64,000 bases of DNA from an uncultured Pelagibacteraceae bacterium (lineage in GTDB: Bacteria > Pseudomonadota > Alphaproteobacteria > Pelagibacterales > Pelagibacteraceae), in contig CABYNS010000002.1 of NCBI GenBank assembly GCA_902520335.1, forward strand, positions 62,001 to 126,000, given 5' to 3'. A model generated the notes under the pieces. It was given only the letters and a program-made list of their open reading frames with translations. It was not told the DNA's origin and did no database searches. Both the position numbers and the translations under genes were made by a program. Shown one piece after another: positions 24,572-35,405 of this stretch. Each line of letters begins with the position of its first letter. The first letter of the stretch is position 1.

Positions 24572-25984
24572 ATGAGTAATTTCTTCGAAAAATCTGACTT
24601 ATCTAGAAATGAGGCTGAAAACATTATTTCAGACACTTTACAAAAATGTGATGATGGCGAATTGTACTTAGAAAATTCAAAATCTGAAACAATTTTATTA
24701 GACGATAATAAAATAAAAAATTCTAGTTATAATTCAGATTTAGGATTTGGATTTAGAGCTATTTCTGGTGAAGTAGTTGCTTATTCTCACTCTAATGAAA
24801 TTTCAAAAGATTCTTTAAAGCAGTCCTCAGAAAATCTAAAGTCAACACTAAAATCTGTCAAAGGTTCTTATAATCATGAAATACCGAAATCGAATAAAAA
24901 ATATTACGACAATATTAACCCAATTGAACAAAAATCTCTTAACGAAAAAATTGATATACTTAATGATGTAAATAATTATTTACGCTCTAAAGATGGTAAT
25001 GTTAAACAGGTCACAGCTAATTTTTTGGGTGAGCAAAAGTCTATAGAAATAATTAGATCAGGTGGAGAGACCTTATCAGATGTTCGCCCCTTAATAAGAT
25101 TTAACGTATCAGTTATGCTTGAGAAAGATGGCAGAAAAGAAACAGGTGTATATGGTGTTGGTGGAAGACAATCTTACGACTCGTATCTGAAAGATGATAA
25201 TTGGAAAAGTGTTTGTGACGAAGCTTTAAGGATAGCATCAGTAAATTTAGAGAGTAAACCCGCGCCAGCAGGAGAGATGAAGGTTGTACTCGGACCTGGG
25301 TGGCCAGCAATATTAATTCATGAGGCTGTTGGTCATGGTTTAGAGGGAGATTTCAATAGAAAGAAAACTTCAGCATTTCATAATCTGATGGGCCAAAAAG
25401 TTGCAAGTGAAGGAGTTACAATTATTGACGACGGTACCATTGATAATAGAAGAGGCAGTCTTACAATTGACGATGAGGGAACACCAACAGAAAAAACTGT
25501 TTTAATTGAAAATGGAATTTTGAAAAATTTCATGCAAGACCGATTAAATGCACGTTTGATGAAAACCAGATCTACTGGTAGCGGAAGAAGAGAAAACTAT
25601 AGACATATAGTTCTACCAAGAATGAGAAATACGATGATGTTAAGCGGTAAGCAAACCCAAGAAGAAATGATTAAGGCAGTCGACAAAGGCATTTTTGCAG
25701 TAAGTTTTGGTGGTGGACAAGTTGATATTACATCTGGAAAATTTGTATTTAATTGCACTGAAGCTTATGAAATTGTTAATGGCAAAATTGGATCACCAAT
25801 TAAGGGTGCAACATTAATTGGAGATGGTCCTTCAATTTTAAAAGAAGTTTCTATGGTAGGCAATGATATGATGATGGACCCTGGAATTGGAACATGTGGT
25901 AAAGCTGGACAGGGTGTCCCCGTAGGTGTAGCGCAGCCATCTATATTAATAAATAAGATGACTGTGGGTGGTACGAAACTTTAA
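24572..25984 (+). CDS. tldD: Metalloprotease TldD
   Basis: The 470-residue catalytic partner of the TldD-TldE protease, which degrades unfolded peptides and in E. coli matures microcin B17 and destroys the CcdA antitoxin. The zinc site HExxxH is present as His250-Glu251-xxx-His255 (HEAVGHGLEGDF), and a Cys near the C-terminus in IGTCGKAGQG can be the third ligand. tldE begins immediately after the stop, giving a coupled two-gene unit. No microcin-like or toxin-antitoxin gene is seen nearby, so its clients here are unknown. Confidence 0.95.
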   Translation: MSNFFEKSDLSRNEAENIISDTLQKCDDGELYLENSKSETILLDDNKIKNSSYNSDLGFGFRAISGEVVAYSHSNEISKDSLKQSSENLKSTLKSVKGSYNHEIPKSNKKYYDNINPIEQKSLNEKIDILNDVNNYLRSKDGNVKQVTANFLGEQKSIEIIRSGGETLSDVRPLIRFNVSVMLEKDGRKETGVYGVGGRQSYDSYLKDDNWKSVCDEALRIASVNLESKPAPAGEMKVVLGPGWPAILIHEAVGHGLEGDFNRKKTSAFHNLMGQKVASEGVTIIDDGTIDNRRGSLTIDDEGTPTEKTVLIENGILKNFMQDRLNARLMKTRSTGSGRRENYRHIVLPRMRNTMMLSGKQTQEEMIKAVDKGIFAVSFGGGQVDITSGKFVFNCTEAYEIVNGKIGSPIKGATLIGDGPSILKEVSMVGNDMMMDPGIGTCGKAGQGVPVGVAQPSILINKMTVGGTKL

Positions 25985-27301
25985 ATGGTTAAAGATCAAG
26001 AATTTTTAGAAACAAAAGCATCATATTGTTTAGGTTTAGCAAAGAAATTAGGTGCAACAGACTCAAGTGTGATTGTAAAGAACTCGATTTCTGAAACTGT
26101 AAATTTTAGAAATAAAAAATTAGATGAGTCTAATAGATCAGATGATTTAGGCCTAAGCATCACTACGTATATTGGTAAAAAAAAATCATCAATATCTTCC
26201 TCTAATTTGTTTAATGACAATTTAAATATTTTGATTGAAAAATGTATTGAGACTACAAAAAATACACCTGAGGATGAATTTAATTCTTTACCGGACAGAG
26301 ATTTATTTGCAAAAGAATTTAAAGACCTAAATCTTTATGATGAAACTCATATAGAAAATAATCAAAAAATAGATTATCTAAAAAAATTAGAAGCTGCAGC
26401 TTCCAACGATAAAAAAATTGTTAATACTGAGTCTAGCTTTACTCAAAATAAATCTAATTTTGTTTTAGCTAACAGTGAAGGTTTTTGTGATGGTTACAAA
26501 ACATCTTCATTTACAGCATCAAGTGTAACAGTTGCAAAAGATGAAAAAAGCATGGAAAGAGATTATGAATATTCTAGTAAATGTTTTCTTAAAGACCTTG
26601 ATGATGCAGATGAATTAGGCAATTTAGCTGCTAATCAAACCATTAGAAAATTAAGTCCAAAAAAAATTGGGAGTGAGAAAATTGCTATAATTTTTGATAA
26701 AAGAATAGCTAAGGGTGTATTGAGTACTTTTGCAAGCGCTATTTCCTCATCAGCAATATCAAGAGGAACTTCTTTTTTAAAGGATAAAGTTAATCAAAAA
26801 ATATTCTCAGATAAAATTAATGTATTTGACAAACCTGATATGCTCAAAGGATTAGGCTCAAGAAATTTTGATAGTGAAGGGGTAAAAACCGACACACTTA
26901 AATTAGTGGATCAAGGAATTTTGAAACATTATCTGATTGATACTTACAATGGAAAAAAATTAAATCTTAAATCTAATGGAAGATGCGGAGGAACAAGTAA
27001 TCTTTATTTTGAAAATGGAAATATTAGTTTTAAAGATTTACTGAATTCAAATTCAAAAAGTCTTTATATTACAGAAACCATAGGACATGGAAGTAATATT
27101 GTGACCGGAGATTATTCAGTAGGTGCAACTGGGTTTTTAGTTGAAAATGGGGAGTTTAAGTATCCAATTAATGAGATTACCATAGCAGGTAATTTTAAAG
27201 ACATGTTTCAAAATATCACCTTAGCAAATGATTTGGAGTTCAAATATGCAACTAACTCACCAACCATGTTAATAGAGGGAATGGTTGTTGCTGGTAAATG
27301 A
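25985..27301 (+). CDS. pmbA: TldD partner protein TldE (PmbA)
   Basis: The 438-residue non-catalytic subunit that pairs with TldD to make the closed peptide chamber. It has the same two-domain layout but no HExxxH, as expected for PmbA/TldE. Recognisable segments are DLGLSITTYIGKKKSSISSS near the N-terminus and, near the C-terminus, TGDYSVGATGFLVENGE and NEITIAGN, which match the family. It starts directly after the tldD stop and overlaps the FAD oxidoreductase gene by 4 bases (ATGA). Confidence 0.93.
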   Translation: MVKDQEFLETKASYCLGLAKKLGATDSSVIVKNSISETVNFRNKKLDESNRSDDLGLSITTYIGKKKSSISSSNLFNDNLNILIEKCIETTKNTPEDEFNSLPDRDLFAKEFKDLNLYDETHIENNQKIDYLKKLEAAASNDKKIVNTESSFTQNKSNFVLANSEGFCDGYKTSSFTASSVTVAKDEKSMERDYEYSSKCFLKDLDDADELGNLAANQTIRKLSPKKIGSEKIAIIFDKRIAKGVLSTFASAISSSAISRGTSFLKDKVNQKIFSDKINVFDKPDMLKGLGSRNFDSEGVKTDTLKLVDQGILKHYLIDTYNGKKLNLKSNGRCGGTSNLYFENGNISFKDLLNSNSKSLYITETIGHGSNIVTGDYSVGATGFLVENGEFKYPINEITIAGNFKDMFQNITLANDLEFKYATNSPTMLIEGMVVAGK

Positions 27302-28269
27302 GTGAATTTTGTATAATTGGTTCTGGAATATCTGGATCCACAATTGCAAATCTTCTTAATAAAAAATATTCAGTAATTTTGTTCGATAAAGCAAGAGGTC
27401 CTGGCGGTCGTGCATCTTTTAAAAGAATAAAAGGCAAAACAGGTTTTGATCATGGTACTCAGTATATTTCACCAAAAACTAAGGAATTTAAAAAATTTAC
27501 TAAAGATTTAATAAAAAAAAGAATTTTAAAAGTATGGAGAGGCAAACATGTTTTTCTTAATTCAAAAAAAAAAGAGGATAAAAAACATTTAAAAGTAATT
27601 GGTAAAAATGGAAATAATGATATTAGCAAACATTTGCTAAAGAAAATTAATTGTAACTATCACAGTGAATTAAAAAAAATCTATTATAAAAATAAATTCT
27701 GGTATTTGTTATTTGACGATGGAAAATTAAGATCCTTTAAAAACTTAATTTTGACTTGTCCTTTTCCACAATTAAAAAAACTTTCTAAGAAATTTATTAA
27801 TAACTCTTTTTTAAGAAAATCAATAAAAATGGATGCAAATATTACTACCATGATTGCAATAAAAAAAAACAAGAATTCAAATAGTAGCTATCTTTTTGAA
27901 GACTCAATTCTTGGCTGGGCAGGAAATGAAAACTCAAAAAAAAGATTTAAATCAAAATATGATTTATGGACTCTTCAAAGTACATTTAAATGGGCAAATA
28001 AAAAGATTAATAAAAATAAGAATAACAAAAAAGAAAATTCACAAATTATGATCGATAAATTTTTTAAACTTTCAAATATCAAAAAAACAAAGATTTATTA
28101 TTCACTTAATCACGGTTGGCGATACTCTTCAAATTCGAGACCATTTAAAATTAAGAGCTATTGGGATCCTAGGAAAAGATTAGGTGTTTGTGCTGATTGG
28201 TTTGTAGGACCTAGATTAGAGTCAGGATGGATAAGTGCACATGATTTATTCAAAAAAATTTCAAGATAA
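27298..28269 (+). CDS. FAD-dependent oxidoreductase (renalase/amine oxidase-like)
   Basis: A 323-residue flavoprotein. The N-terminal dinucleotide fold is FCIIGSGISGSTIANLL, followed by the amine-oxidase motif GPGGRASFKR and FDHGTQYIS. The C-terminus WFVGPRLESGWISAHDL is the second FAD contact. This arrangement is typical of renalase-like proteins, some of which repair isomers of NAD(P)H; others are uncharacterised. It overlaps tldE by 4 bases, and the stop is one base from the convergent DUF6134 gene. Substrate is not known. Confidence 0.85.
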   Translation: MSEFCIIGSGISGSTIANLLNKKYSVILFDKARGPGGRASFKRIKGKTGFDHGTQYISPKTKEFKKFTKDLIKKRILKVWRGKHVFLNSKKKEDKKHLKVIGKNGNNDISKHLLKKINCNYHSELKKIYYKNKFWYLLFDDGKLRSFKNLILTCPFPQLKKLSKKFINNSFLRKSIKMDANITTMIAIKKNKNSNSSYLFEDSILGWAGNENSKKRFKSKYDLWTLQSTFKWANKKINKNKNNKKENSQIMIDKFFKLSNIKKTKIYYSLNHGWRYSSNSRPFKIKSYWDPRKRLGVCADWFVGPRLESGWISAHDLFKKISR

Positions 28270-28270
28270 A

Positions 28271-28951
28271 TTAATTAAAACTTTTAACTTTATATTCCCA
28301 ATTACCCATTCTTGAATAGGATACCTTTAATATCATTAAATTTTTGCGATCATACCAAATATCAAAATTTAATCTTTTATCTTTCGGTATATTCATGTCT
28401 TTAGATTTTAGTGTGAAATGATCAACATCATAAATTTTTCCATAAAGATCTATTTTTTCTTTACCTAAAAAAGTTACTACTTGATCCTTAATACTCCCCG
28501 AAATAGGACTTATTTGAGAACTCGCTTGTAAAACTTTATGATTCCACCAATTTCCAATCACGTTATCAGCCGAGGCTTCCCCATTATAAGAAGAGCCTTT
28601 AATGTCGAATTTTTTATTTTTTTGATTAAATACTAAATTAACAAACTTCTTTTTGTCGTTTTGTAAAGTTTTGGAATTATAAGAAATTAACTGATCTTTG
28701 AGATATTTCTCCTCACTATAGCCTTCAACTTGGAAAACTGTTGCTCCCAAAAGTTTAACTACAAATTTAATTTGATTAGTAACAATAGTTTCTGTTCCAT
28801 TTTTATTGAAAAAATAATGATTATATCCGATAAGCTCACTATTTCGAAAAATCTCCATCTCAATTTTATTGTATTTTATGTAATGTCCAATATGAGCAAT
28901 CGAATTTGTTGGATAAATCAAGAGAAATAAAATGACTATAATTTTTTTCAT
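28271..28951 (-). CDS. DUF6134 family exported protein
   Basis: A 226-residue protein with a signal peptide (MKKIIVILFLLIYPTNSIA, cleavage likely after about residue 19), so it should be periplasmic. The body is rich in beta strands, with NSELIGYNHYFF, ATVFQVEGYSEEKYLKDQLI and a C-terminal NFDIWYDRKNLMILKVSYS block, which fits DUF6134-type proteins of unknown function. It stands alone on the minus strand. A 50-base gap separates it from the divergent YczE gene. Family call is from memory of the pattern. Confidence 0.7.
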   Translation of the reverse strand: MKKIIVILFLLIYPTNSIAHIGHYIKYNKIEMEIFRNSELIGYNHYFFNKNGTETIVTNQIKFVVKLLGATVFQVEGYSEEKYLKDQLISYNSKTLQNDKKKFVNLVFNQKNKKFDIKGSSYNGEASADNVIGNWWNHKVLQASSQISPISGSIKDQVVTFLGKEKIDLYGKIYDVDHFTLKSKDMNIPKDKRLNFDIWYDRKNLMILKVSYSRMGNWEYKVKSFN

Positions 28952-29001
28952 TTAACAACTAGTTTAATAGACTTTATTAACAATAGAAATAACTTATTAA
29001 A

Positions 29002-29649
29002 ATGTTTTTAAAAATTAAGAAAATACCAAGGGTTAATTGGAGTTCTGGTAAGCCTTATAATTTTAAACCAAAATTCTCTACATTATTCTTTTTATGTTTT
29101 GGTCTGATGTTATTTGGTCTTGGAGAAGGTTTATTAATTGTATCTTTTACTGGCGCTTCTCCATGGAGTGTTTTAGCACAAGGTATTTCTTTAAATGTTA
29201 ACTTAAGTATAGGAACAATAACATTTTTGATTAGTTTCGCAGTTTTAATTTTGTGGATACCGCTTGGTCAAAAACCTGGTATGGGAACAATATTTAATGC
29301 AATCATAATTGCTTTAATGATTGATCTTTGTATAAAATTTGTTCCAACCCCTTCAAATTACCTATATCAACTTATTTTAGCAATATTTTCAGTTATTACG
29401 GTTGGCATTGGTGGTGGTATTTATTTAATATCTAATTTAGGGGCTGGGCCAAGAGATGGTTTGATGATTGGTCTTCAAAAAAAAACAAACTTACCAGTCG
29501 CTGCTGTAAGGGCATTTTTAGAAATATCTGTTGTAAGTATCGGATGGTATTTAGGCGGAACTGTAGGAGTAGGAACTCTATTATTTGCCTTCGGAATTGG
29601 TCCTTGTGTTGCTTTGGGCTTATATCTAGTTGATAAAATTTTCAATTAG
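29002..29649 (+). CDS. YczE/YyaS/YitT-family membrane protein
   Basis: A 215-residue integral membrane protein with five to six hydrophobic segments. Family landmarks are FGLGEGLLIVSFTGASPWSVL, GQKPGMGTIFNAI, YLISNLGAGPRDGLMIGL and VGVGTLLFAFGIGPCV. YczE-type proteins are widespread; one is tied to surfactin production in Bacillus, but transport activity is not proven. The stop overlaps the convergent typA stop by 4 bases (TTAG). Confidence 0.85.
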   Translation: MFLKIKKIPRVNWSSGKPYNFKPKFSTLFFLCFGLMLFGLGEGLLIVSFTGASPWSVLAQGISLNVNLSIGTITFLISFAVLILWIPLGQKPGMGTIFNAIIIALMIDLCIKFVPTPSNYLYQLILAIFSVITVGIGGGIYLISNLGAGPRDGLMIGLQKKTNLPVAAVRAFLEISVVSIGWYLGGTVGVGTLLFAFGIGPCVALGLYLVDKIFN

Positions 29650-31472
29650 GCTGCAGCACCTGATTTCTCACTTCTCTTTCTTTCATTCGGATCAAGAATT
29701 GCTTTTCTTAATCTACAAGATACTGGAGTGATTTCTAAAGCCTCATCGGTATTTAGCATACTTAATTGTTCGGCAATGGACATTTTTCGTACTGGTGTTA
29801 GAACGACATTTTCATCTGTGCCTTGTGTTCTCATATTAGTTAATTTTTTACCCTTCATCACATTAATAATCATATCCCCTGGTTTTGGAGATAAGCCAAC
29901 AATCATACCTGGGTAAACAGGATCATTGTGAGTTACAAACATCTCGCCTCTGGCTTGTAAATTAAATATTGCAAATGCAACCGCTTTTCCTTTTTCCATA
30001 GATATTAAAGCACCATTTCTTCTTCCTTCCATTTCACCTTCAAAAGAACCATATCCATGAAATATTCTATTAATTACACCATTACCTTTTGTAAGGGTGA
30101 GAAACCTACTTGTATAACCCATCAAACCTCTTGTTGGTGCGTGGAATATTAATCGTTTTTTATTTTTACCGGTGTCTTTTAATTCTATTAATTTCCCTTT
30201 TCTTCTATTCATCGATTCAATTATCTTTGATGAGTATTCTTCATCAAGATCCATTGTAATTTCCTCTAGTGGCTCAAGTTTTTCGCCCTTATCATTTTTC
30301 TTATATAAAACTTTAGGGGGGCTTACAGTCATCTCAAAACCTTCTCTTCTCATTTGTGTTAGTAAAATCTCTAACATTAGTTCACCCCTACCACTTACCA
30401 CAAAAGAGTCATTTCCATCATTTTCTGAAAAAGTAATTCCAACATTATTTTGTGCCTCTTGAATTAATCTATCTCTAATTTGTGTGCTAGTAAGTTTTTT
30501 GCCTTCTGTGCCTGCTAGAGGAGAAGTATTTACTGTAATTTTAATAGACATTGTTGGGGGGTCAATAGGAGTTGCAGCAATAGGTTGGTTAACCTCAAGA
30601 TCACAAATCGTATCAGCAACATTTGCTTTTTCTAAACCAGCAATTATGACTATATCTCCTGCCTCTCCAACTTCAATTGGAACTTTTTTAGTACCTTCGT
30701 ACCTAAAAATTTTTGTAAGTCTTCCTTCATCAATTTTCTCACCTTTAAGATTTATTGCTTTAATAGCTTGATTAGCTTTAGCAGTCCCTTGCGTAATTCT
30801 ACCAACTAGACTTCTTCCCAAAAAACTGTCTGCATAAAGTAATGTTGATAACATAGCAAAAGGTTTTGATTTATCTAATTCAGCTGGTTTTACATGATCA
30901 ATAATTTGATCTAACAGAGGGTTTAGATTTTCTCTGGGACCATCCACTTCTTTATCAGCCCACCCTGATCTTCCACTTGCATATAAAACAGGAAAATCTA
31001 ATTGTTCCTCGTTAGCATCCAAACTTACAAATAGATCAAAAGTTTCATCTAAAACTTCATTAGCTCTTTGGTCAGATTTATCTAATTTATTTATAACGAC
31101 AATTGGTTTTAAACCTTGTTTTAAAGCTTTTGATAATACAAATTTTGTTTGGGGCATTACTCCTTCAGCTGAATCTATAAGCAATAAGGCTCCATCAGCC
31201 ATACTCAGCACTCTTTCTACCTCAGCAGCAAAGTCTCTGTGACCAGGGGTATCTATGATATTAATTCTTGAGTTTTTCCAATTAATTGATGCTGGTTTAG
31301 CTAAAATTGTAATTCCTCTTTCCTTTTCAAGCTCACCAGAATCCATTAATCTTTCATCAACAATTTCATTTTCTCTAAATGATCCACTTTGTTTCATTAA
31401 ATTATCAATCAAAGTAGTTTTGCCGTGGTCAACATGAGCAATTATAGTGATGTTTCTAATATTATTATTCAT
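29646..31472 (-). CDS. typA: Translational GTPase BipA/TypA
   Basis: A 608-residue ribosome-binding GTPase related to EF-G, needed for 50S assembly and growth under cold or stress. It has G1 (AHVDHGKTTL), G2 (ERGITI), G3 (DTPGHRDF) and G4 (NKLDK), a domain II, and the BipA-specific C-terminal region with ARGEMFVTHNDPVYPGMIVG. Length is typical. It faces the RNA helicase gene across a 187-base gap that should hold both promoters. Confidence 0.97.
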   Translation of the reverse strand: MNNNIRNITIIAHVDHGKTTLIDNLMKQSGSFRENEIVDERLMDSGELEKERGITILAKPASINWKNSRINIIDTPGHRDFAAEVERVLSMADGALLLIDSAEGVMPQTKFVLSKALKQGLKPIVVINKLDKSDQRANEVLDETFDLFVSLDANEEQLDFPVLYASGRSGWADKEVDGPRENLNPLLDQIIDHVKPAELDKSKPFAMLSTLLYADSFLGRSLVGRITQGTAKANQAIKAINLKGEKIDEGRLTKIFRYEGTKKVPIEVGEAGDIVIIAGLEKANVADTICDLEVNQPIAATPIDPPTMSIKITVNTSPLAGTEGKKLTSTQIRDRLIQEAQNNVGITFSENDGNDSFVVSGRGELMLEILLTQMRREGFEMTVSPPKVLYKKNDKGEKLEPLEEITMDLDEEYSSKIIESMNRRKGKLIELKDTGKNKKRLIFHAPTRGLMGYTSRFLTLTKGNGVINRIFHGYGSFEGEMEGRRNGALISMEKGKAVAFAIFNLQARGEMFVTHNDPVYPGMIVGLSPKPGDMIINVMKGKKLTNMRTQGTDENVVLTPVRKMSIAEQLSMLNTDEALEITPVSCRLRKAILDPNERKRSEKSGAAA

Positions 31473-31659
31473 AAATTCTGGTTCTTATACATTAATTCCT
31501 TAATTTGAAAACTTAAAAAAGGTCAATATTTATTGGATAAATAAGGCTTAATAAAAAATTCATTTCTTGTGATTGTTTTAAAAACATATAGATATCGCAA
31601 TAAAATCAAAGGCAATAAATAATCAACAACTAAATTTCAAAATAGATTTTTATCATCAA
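31473..31659. other. 187-base gap between typA and the helicase gene
   Basis: This is the largest gap without a recognised gene in the window. Both flanking genes point outward, so it must contain two promoters and the leaders. I looked for -10/-35 pairs and found only weak candidates (for example TTGTGA with TATAGA at a 14-base spacing), and no strong hairpin, tRNA or open frame. A long 5' leader for the helicase gene, as seen for cold-shock helicases, is possible but not shown. Confidence 0.5.
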
Positions 31660-33126
31660 ATGGAAAATTTTAGATCAATAAAAATAGAAGAGTCTTTAAA
31701 ACACTCATTATCTAAAATGAATTTTATCAAACCAACACCTATTCAGGGCATGGCTATTCCAGTAGCATTAGAGGGCAAAGATATTCTAGGTACTGCCCAA
31801 ACAGGGACAGGTAAAACATTAGCGTTTAGCATACCTTTAATTAATAAATTGATTTTAGATAAAGATGCTTTCGCGCTGGTTATGTGTCCGACAAGAGAAC
31901 TGGCCTCACAGGTAATGGAAGCAATTAAAAGTATCATAAGTGACAAGATCAATATCAAAACAGCTTTGCTAATCGGCGGAGAGTCTATGCAAAAACAACT
32001 TAGGCAACTGGGTAATAGGTCTAGAATTATAGTTGGTACACCCGGTAGAATTAATGATCATTTAAAAAGGAGAAGTCTAGACTTATCAGCAACAAAGTAT
32101 TTAGTTTTAGATGAAACTGACAGAATGCTTGATATGGGCTTCAGTCCACAAATTGAAATGGTTTTAAAATTTGTTCCTAAAAATCATCAAACATTATTAT
32201 TCTCAGCAACCTTACCTCAAAACATATTAAGAATTTCAGAGAGATATTTAAATAGACCTGAGAGAATATCTACTGGATCTACTTCAATACCAGTTGCTAA
32301 AATTAAGCAAGAGACTCTTCAAGTTTTTAAAGAAAATAAGTATGACCAATTAATAGATCAATTTTTATTAAGAAAAGGATCTATTTTAGTTTTTGTTAAA
32401 ACCAAAAGGAACGCCGATAAGATGGTAAAGCGTCTTAAAGAAGAAGGTCATTCTGCAGATACAATTCATGGAGATCTTCGTCAAAGTAAAAGAGATCGTG
32501 TAATTAACTCTTTTAGAAAAGGTTTGAAAAGAATTTTAATTGCAACTGATGTAGCAGCAAGAGGTCTTGATATTCCACTAATTCAACACGTAATTAATTA
32601 CGATTTGCCACAAGTTCCAGAGGATTATGTGCACAGAATTGGGAGGACTGCTAGAGCAGGATCAGAGGGGTCTGCTTTAACTTTTCTAACACCAGATGAT
32701 AAATTGATGTGGAATTCTATTAATAAATTGATAGATCCGAGTTTTAAATCTATTTATGGTGGTTCAAGAAAGAATTTAAAAATCAAAAGGGGAAAAAAGA
32801 GGCCAAATAATAAAAAAAGAAAATTTAGAGAAGATAAAAAACTTAATTTTAAAGATAAAAAAAAAGCGTTTGGAAAAAGAAAACGAGATAGGGGAAAAAA
32901 AAATGAAGAAAAGAAATATTTTAAAAAGAAACATACAAAATCAGAAGGATTTACTAACAACCCTAAATATTTTGGTAAAAAACCATTAGAAACCTCCTCT
33001 TCAAGCGGGGAAAGAGAAAGTTATAGTTTTAAAGGTAAGAGGAAATTTAAAAATAGAAGCAATAGACCTAGACAATTTGTCTATAAAAAGCATGATAAAA
33101 AAAGAAAAAACTTTAGGACTTTTTAG
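31660..33126 (+). CDS. rhlE: DEAD-box RNA helicase, RhlE-like
   Basis: A 488-residue ATP-dependent RNA helicase for RNA unwinding, probably in ribosome assembly or cold adaptation. The motifs are in order: Q motif (PTPIQGMAIP), I (AQTGTGKT), Ia (PTREL), II (DETD, residues 151-154, in place of DEAD), III (SAT), and in the second domain ARGLDIP and HRIGRTARAG. From about residue 365 to the end is a highly basic tail (KKRPNNKKRKFRED and similar) that should bind RNA. The DETD comes from ACT in place of GCT. Its 3' end may overlap a small minus-strand gene. Confidence 0.93.
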   Translation: MENFRSIKIEESLKHSLSKMNFIKPTPIQGMAIPVALEGKDILGTAQTGTGKTLAFSIPLINKLILDKDAFALVMCPTRELASQVMEAIKSIISDKINIKTALLIGGESMQKQLRQLGNRSRIIVGTPGRINDHLKRRSLDLSATKYLVLDETDRMLDMGFSPQIEMVLKFVPKNHQTLLFSATLPQNILRISERYLNRPERISTGSTSIPVAKIKQETLQVFKENKYDQLIDQFLLRKGSILVFVKTKRNADKMVKRLKEEGHSADTIHGDLRQSKRDRVINSFRKGLKRILIATDVAARGLDIPLIQHVINYDLPQVPEDYVHRIGRTARAGSEGSALTFLTPDDKLMWNSINKLIDPSFKSIYGGSRKNLKIKRGKKRPNNKKRKFREDKKLNFKDKKKAFGKRKRDRGKKNEEKKYFKKKHTKSEGFTNNPKYFGKKPLETSSSSGERESYSFKGKRKFKNRSNRPRQFVYKKHDKKRKNFRTF

Positions 33127-33226
33127 ATTTTTCTCTTTTTAATTTTCTTTTTTCTTTTAAACTTAATTTTGGTTTTTTACTTACACTCGAGTCTTTAAAA
33201 GATTTACCACTGTATCGTTTGGACAT
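33113..33226 (-). CDS. Possible 37-residue basic protein
   Basis: A short open frame on the minus strand reads MSKRYSGKSFKDSSVSKKPK and ends with a lysine/arginine-rich helix (LSLKEKRKLKRE and on). It lies after the groEL terminator and overlaps the helicase 3' end by 14 bases. The KEKRKLKRE pattern looks like the ends of some small ribosome- or RNA-associated alphaproteobacterial proteins. There is no clear ribosome site, and A-rich DNA gives Lys-rich frames by chance, so this is a candidate only. Confidence 0.35.
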   Translation of the reverse strand: MSKRYSGKSFKDSSVSKKPKLSLKEKRKLKREKSKKS

Positions 33227-33250
33227 AATGTTATTTTAATTGTTATAAAA

Positions 33251-33278
33251 AAAAAGGGCAGTAAAAACTGCCCTTTTT
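33251..33278 (-). terminator. Strong intrinsic terminator of groES-groEL
   Basis: AAAAAGGGCAGT, loop AAAA, ACTGCCCTTTTT: a perfect 12-pair stem. Read on the minus strand it is followed by a run of nine or more U, a classical rho-independent terminator 25 bases after the groEL stop. The plus-strand side has a shorter U run, so it may also stop transcripts from the helicase gene. Confidence 0.93.
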
Positions 33279-33302
33279 GAATATTTAATTGGGTTGGGAT
33301 TG

Positions 33303-34991
<1,689 letters not shown>

Positions 34992-35282
34992 TTACTTGCT
35001 TGAGATACCCATAATGTCTGATTCTTTCATTATGCTGTATTCTTTGCCATCAATTTTAACTTCAGTTCCTGACCATTTGCCAAATAAAACTTTATCTCCA
35101 ACTTTTACATCCATTGGTATCGTTTTGCCGTCTTCAGTTTTTGCGCCACCACCAACTGCAACTACTTTGCCTTCTTGAGGTTTTTCCTGCGCTGTATCAG
35201 GTATGATTATTCCACCAGCAGTTTTTTCACTGCTATCTAAAACTTCTATTAAAACTCTATCGTGTAACGGTCTAAATTTCAT
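34992..35282 (-). CDS. groS: Co-chaperonin GroES (10 kDa)
   Basis: A 96-residue lid for the GroEL chamber. It has the start [30 protein letters not shown] (the mobile loop), [18 protein letters not shown] and [24 protein letters not shown]. The ATG has a good AGGAG site. groEL follows after 24 bases on the same strand, the usual order. A sigma-32 type promoter lies about 30 bases upstream of the ATG, and I saw no CIRCE operator, so control is probably by RpoH. Confidence 0.98.
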   Translation of the reverse strand: MKFRPLHDRVLIEVLDSSEKTAGGIIIPDTAQEKPQEGKVVAVGGGAKTEDGKTIPMDVKVGDKVLFGKWSGTEVKIDGKEYSIMKESDIMGISSK

Positions 35283-35308
35283 AAATTCTCCTTATTAATA
35301 TGGTCTTC

Positions 35309-35336
35309 ATATAGAGACTGGCTTTACTATTTCAAG
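35309..35336 (-). promoter_or_regulatory. Sigma-32 type heat-shock promoter of groES-groEL
   Basis: On the minus strand the -35 box CTTGAAA (35330-35336) and the -10 box CTCTATAT (35309-35316) are separated by 13 bases. The -35 is identical to that of the hsp20 promoter in this window. The site is about 27 bases upstream of the groS ATG. No inverted repeat of the CIRCE type (TTAGCACTC-N9-GAGTGCTAA) is present in the 123-base gap. Confidence 0.8.
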
Positions 35337-35405
35337 ATATAGTTAAAAATTAGTTGGTTAAAAAATAAGGGAATTTGTAGGTTTTATGGTTTATAGATTA
35401 ATTTC

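Noticed and set aside
35283-35405. CIRCE operator upstream of groES
   Set aside because: No TTAGCACTC-type inverted repeat is present; a sigma-32 type promoter is.
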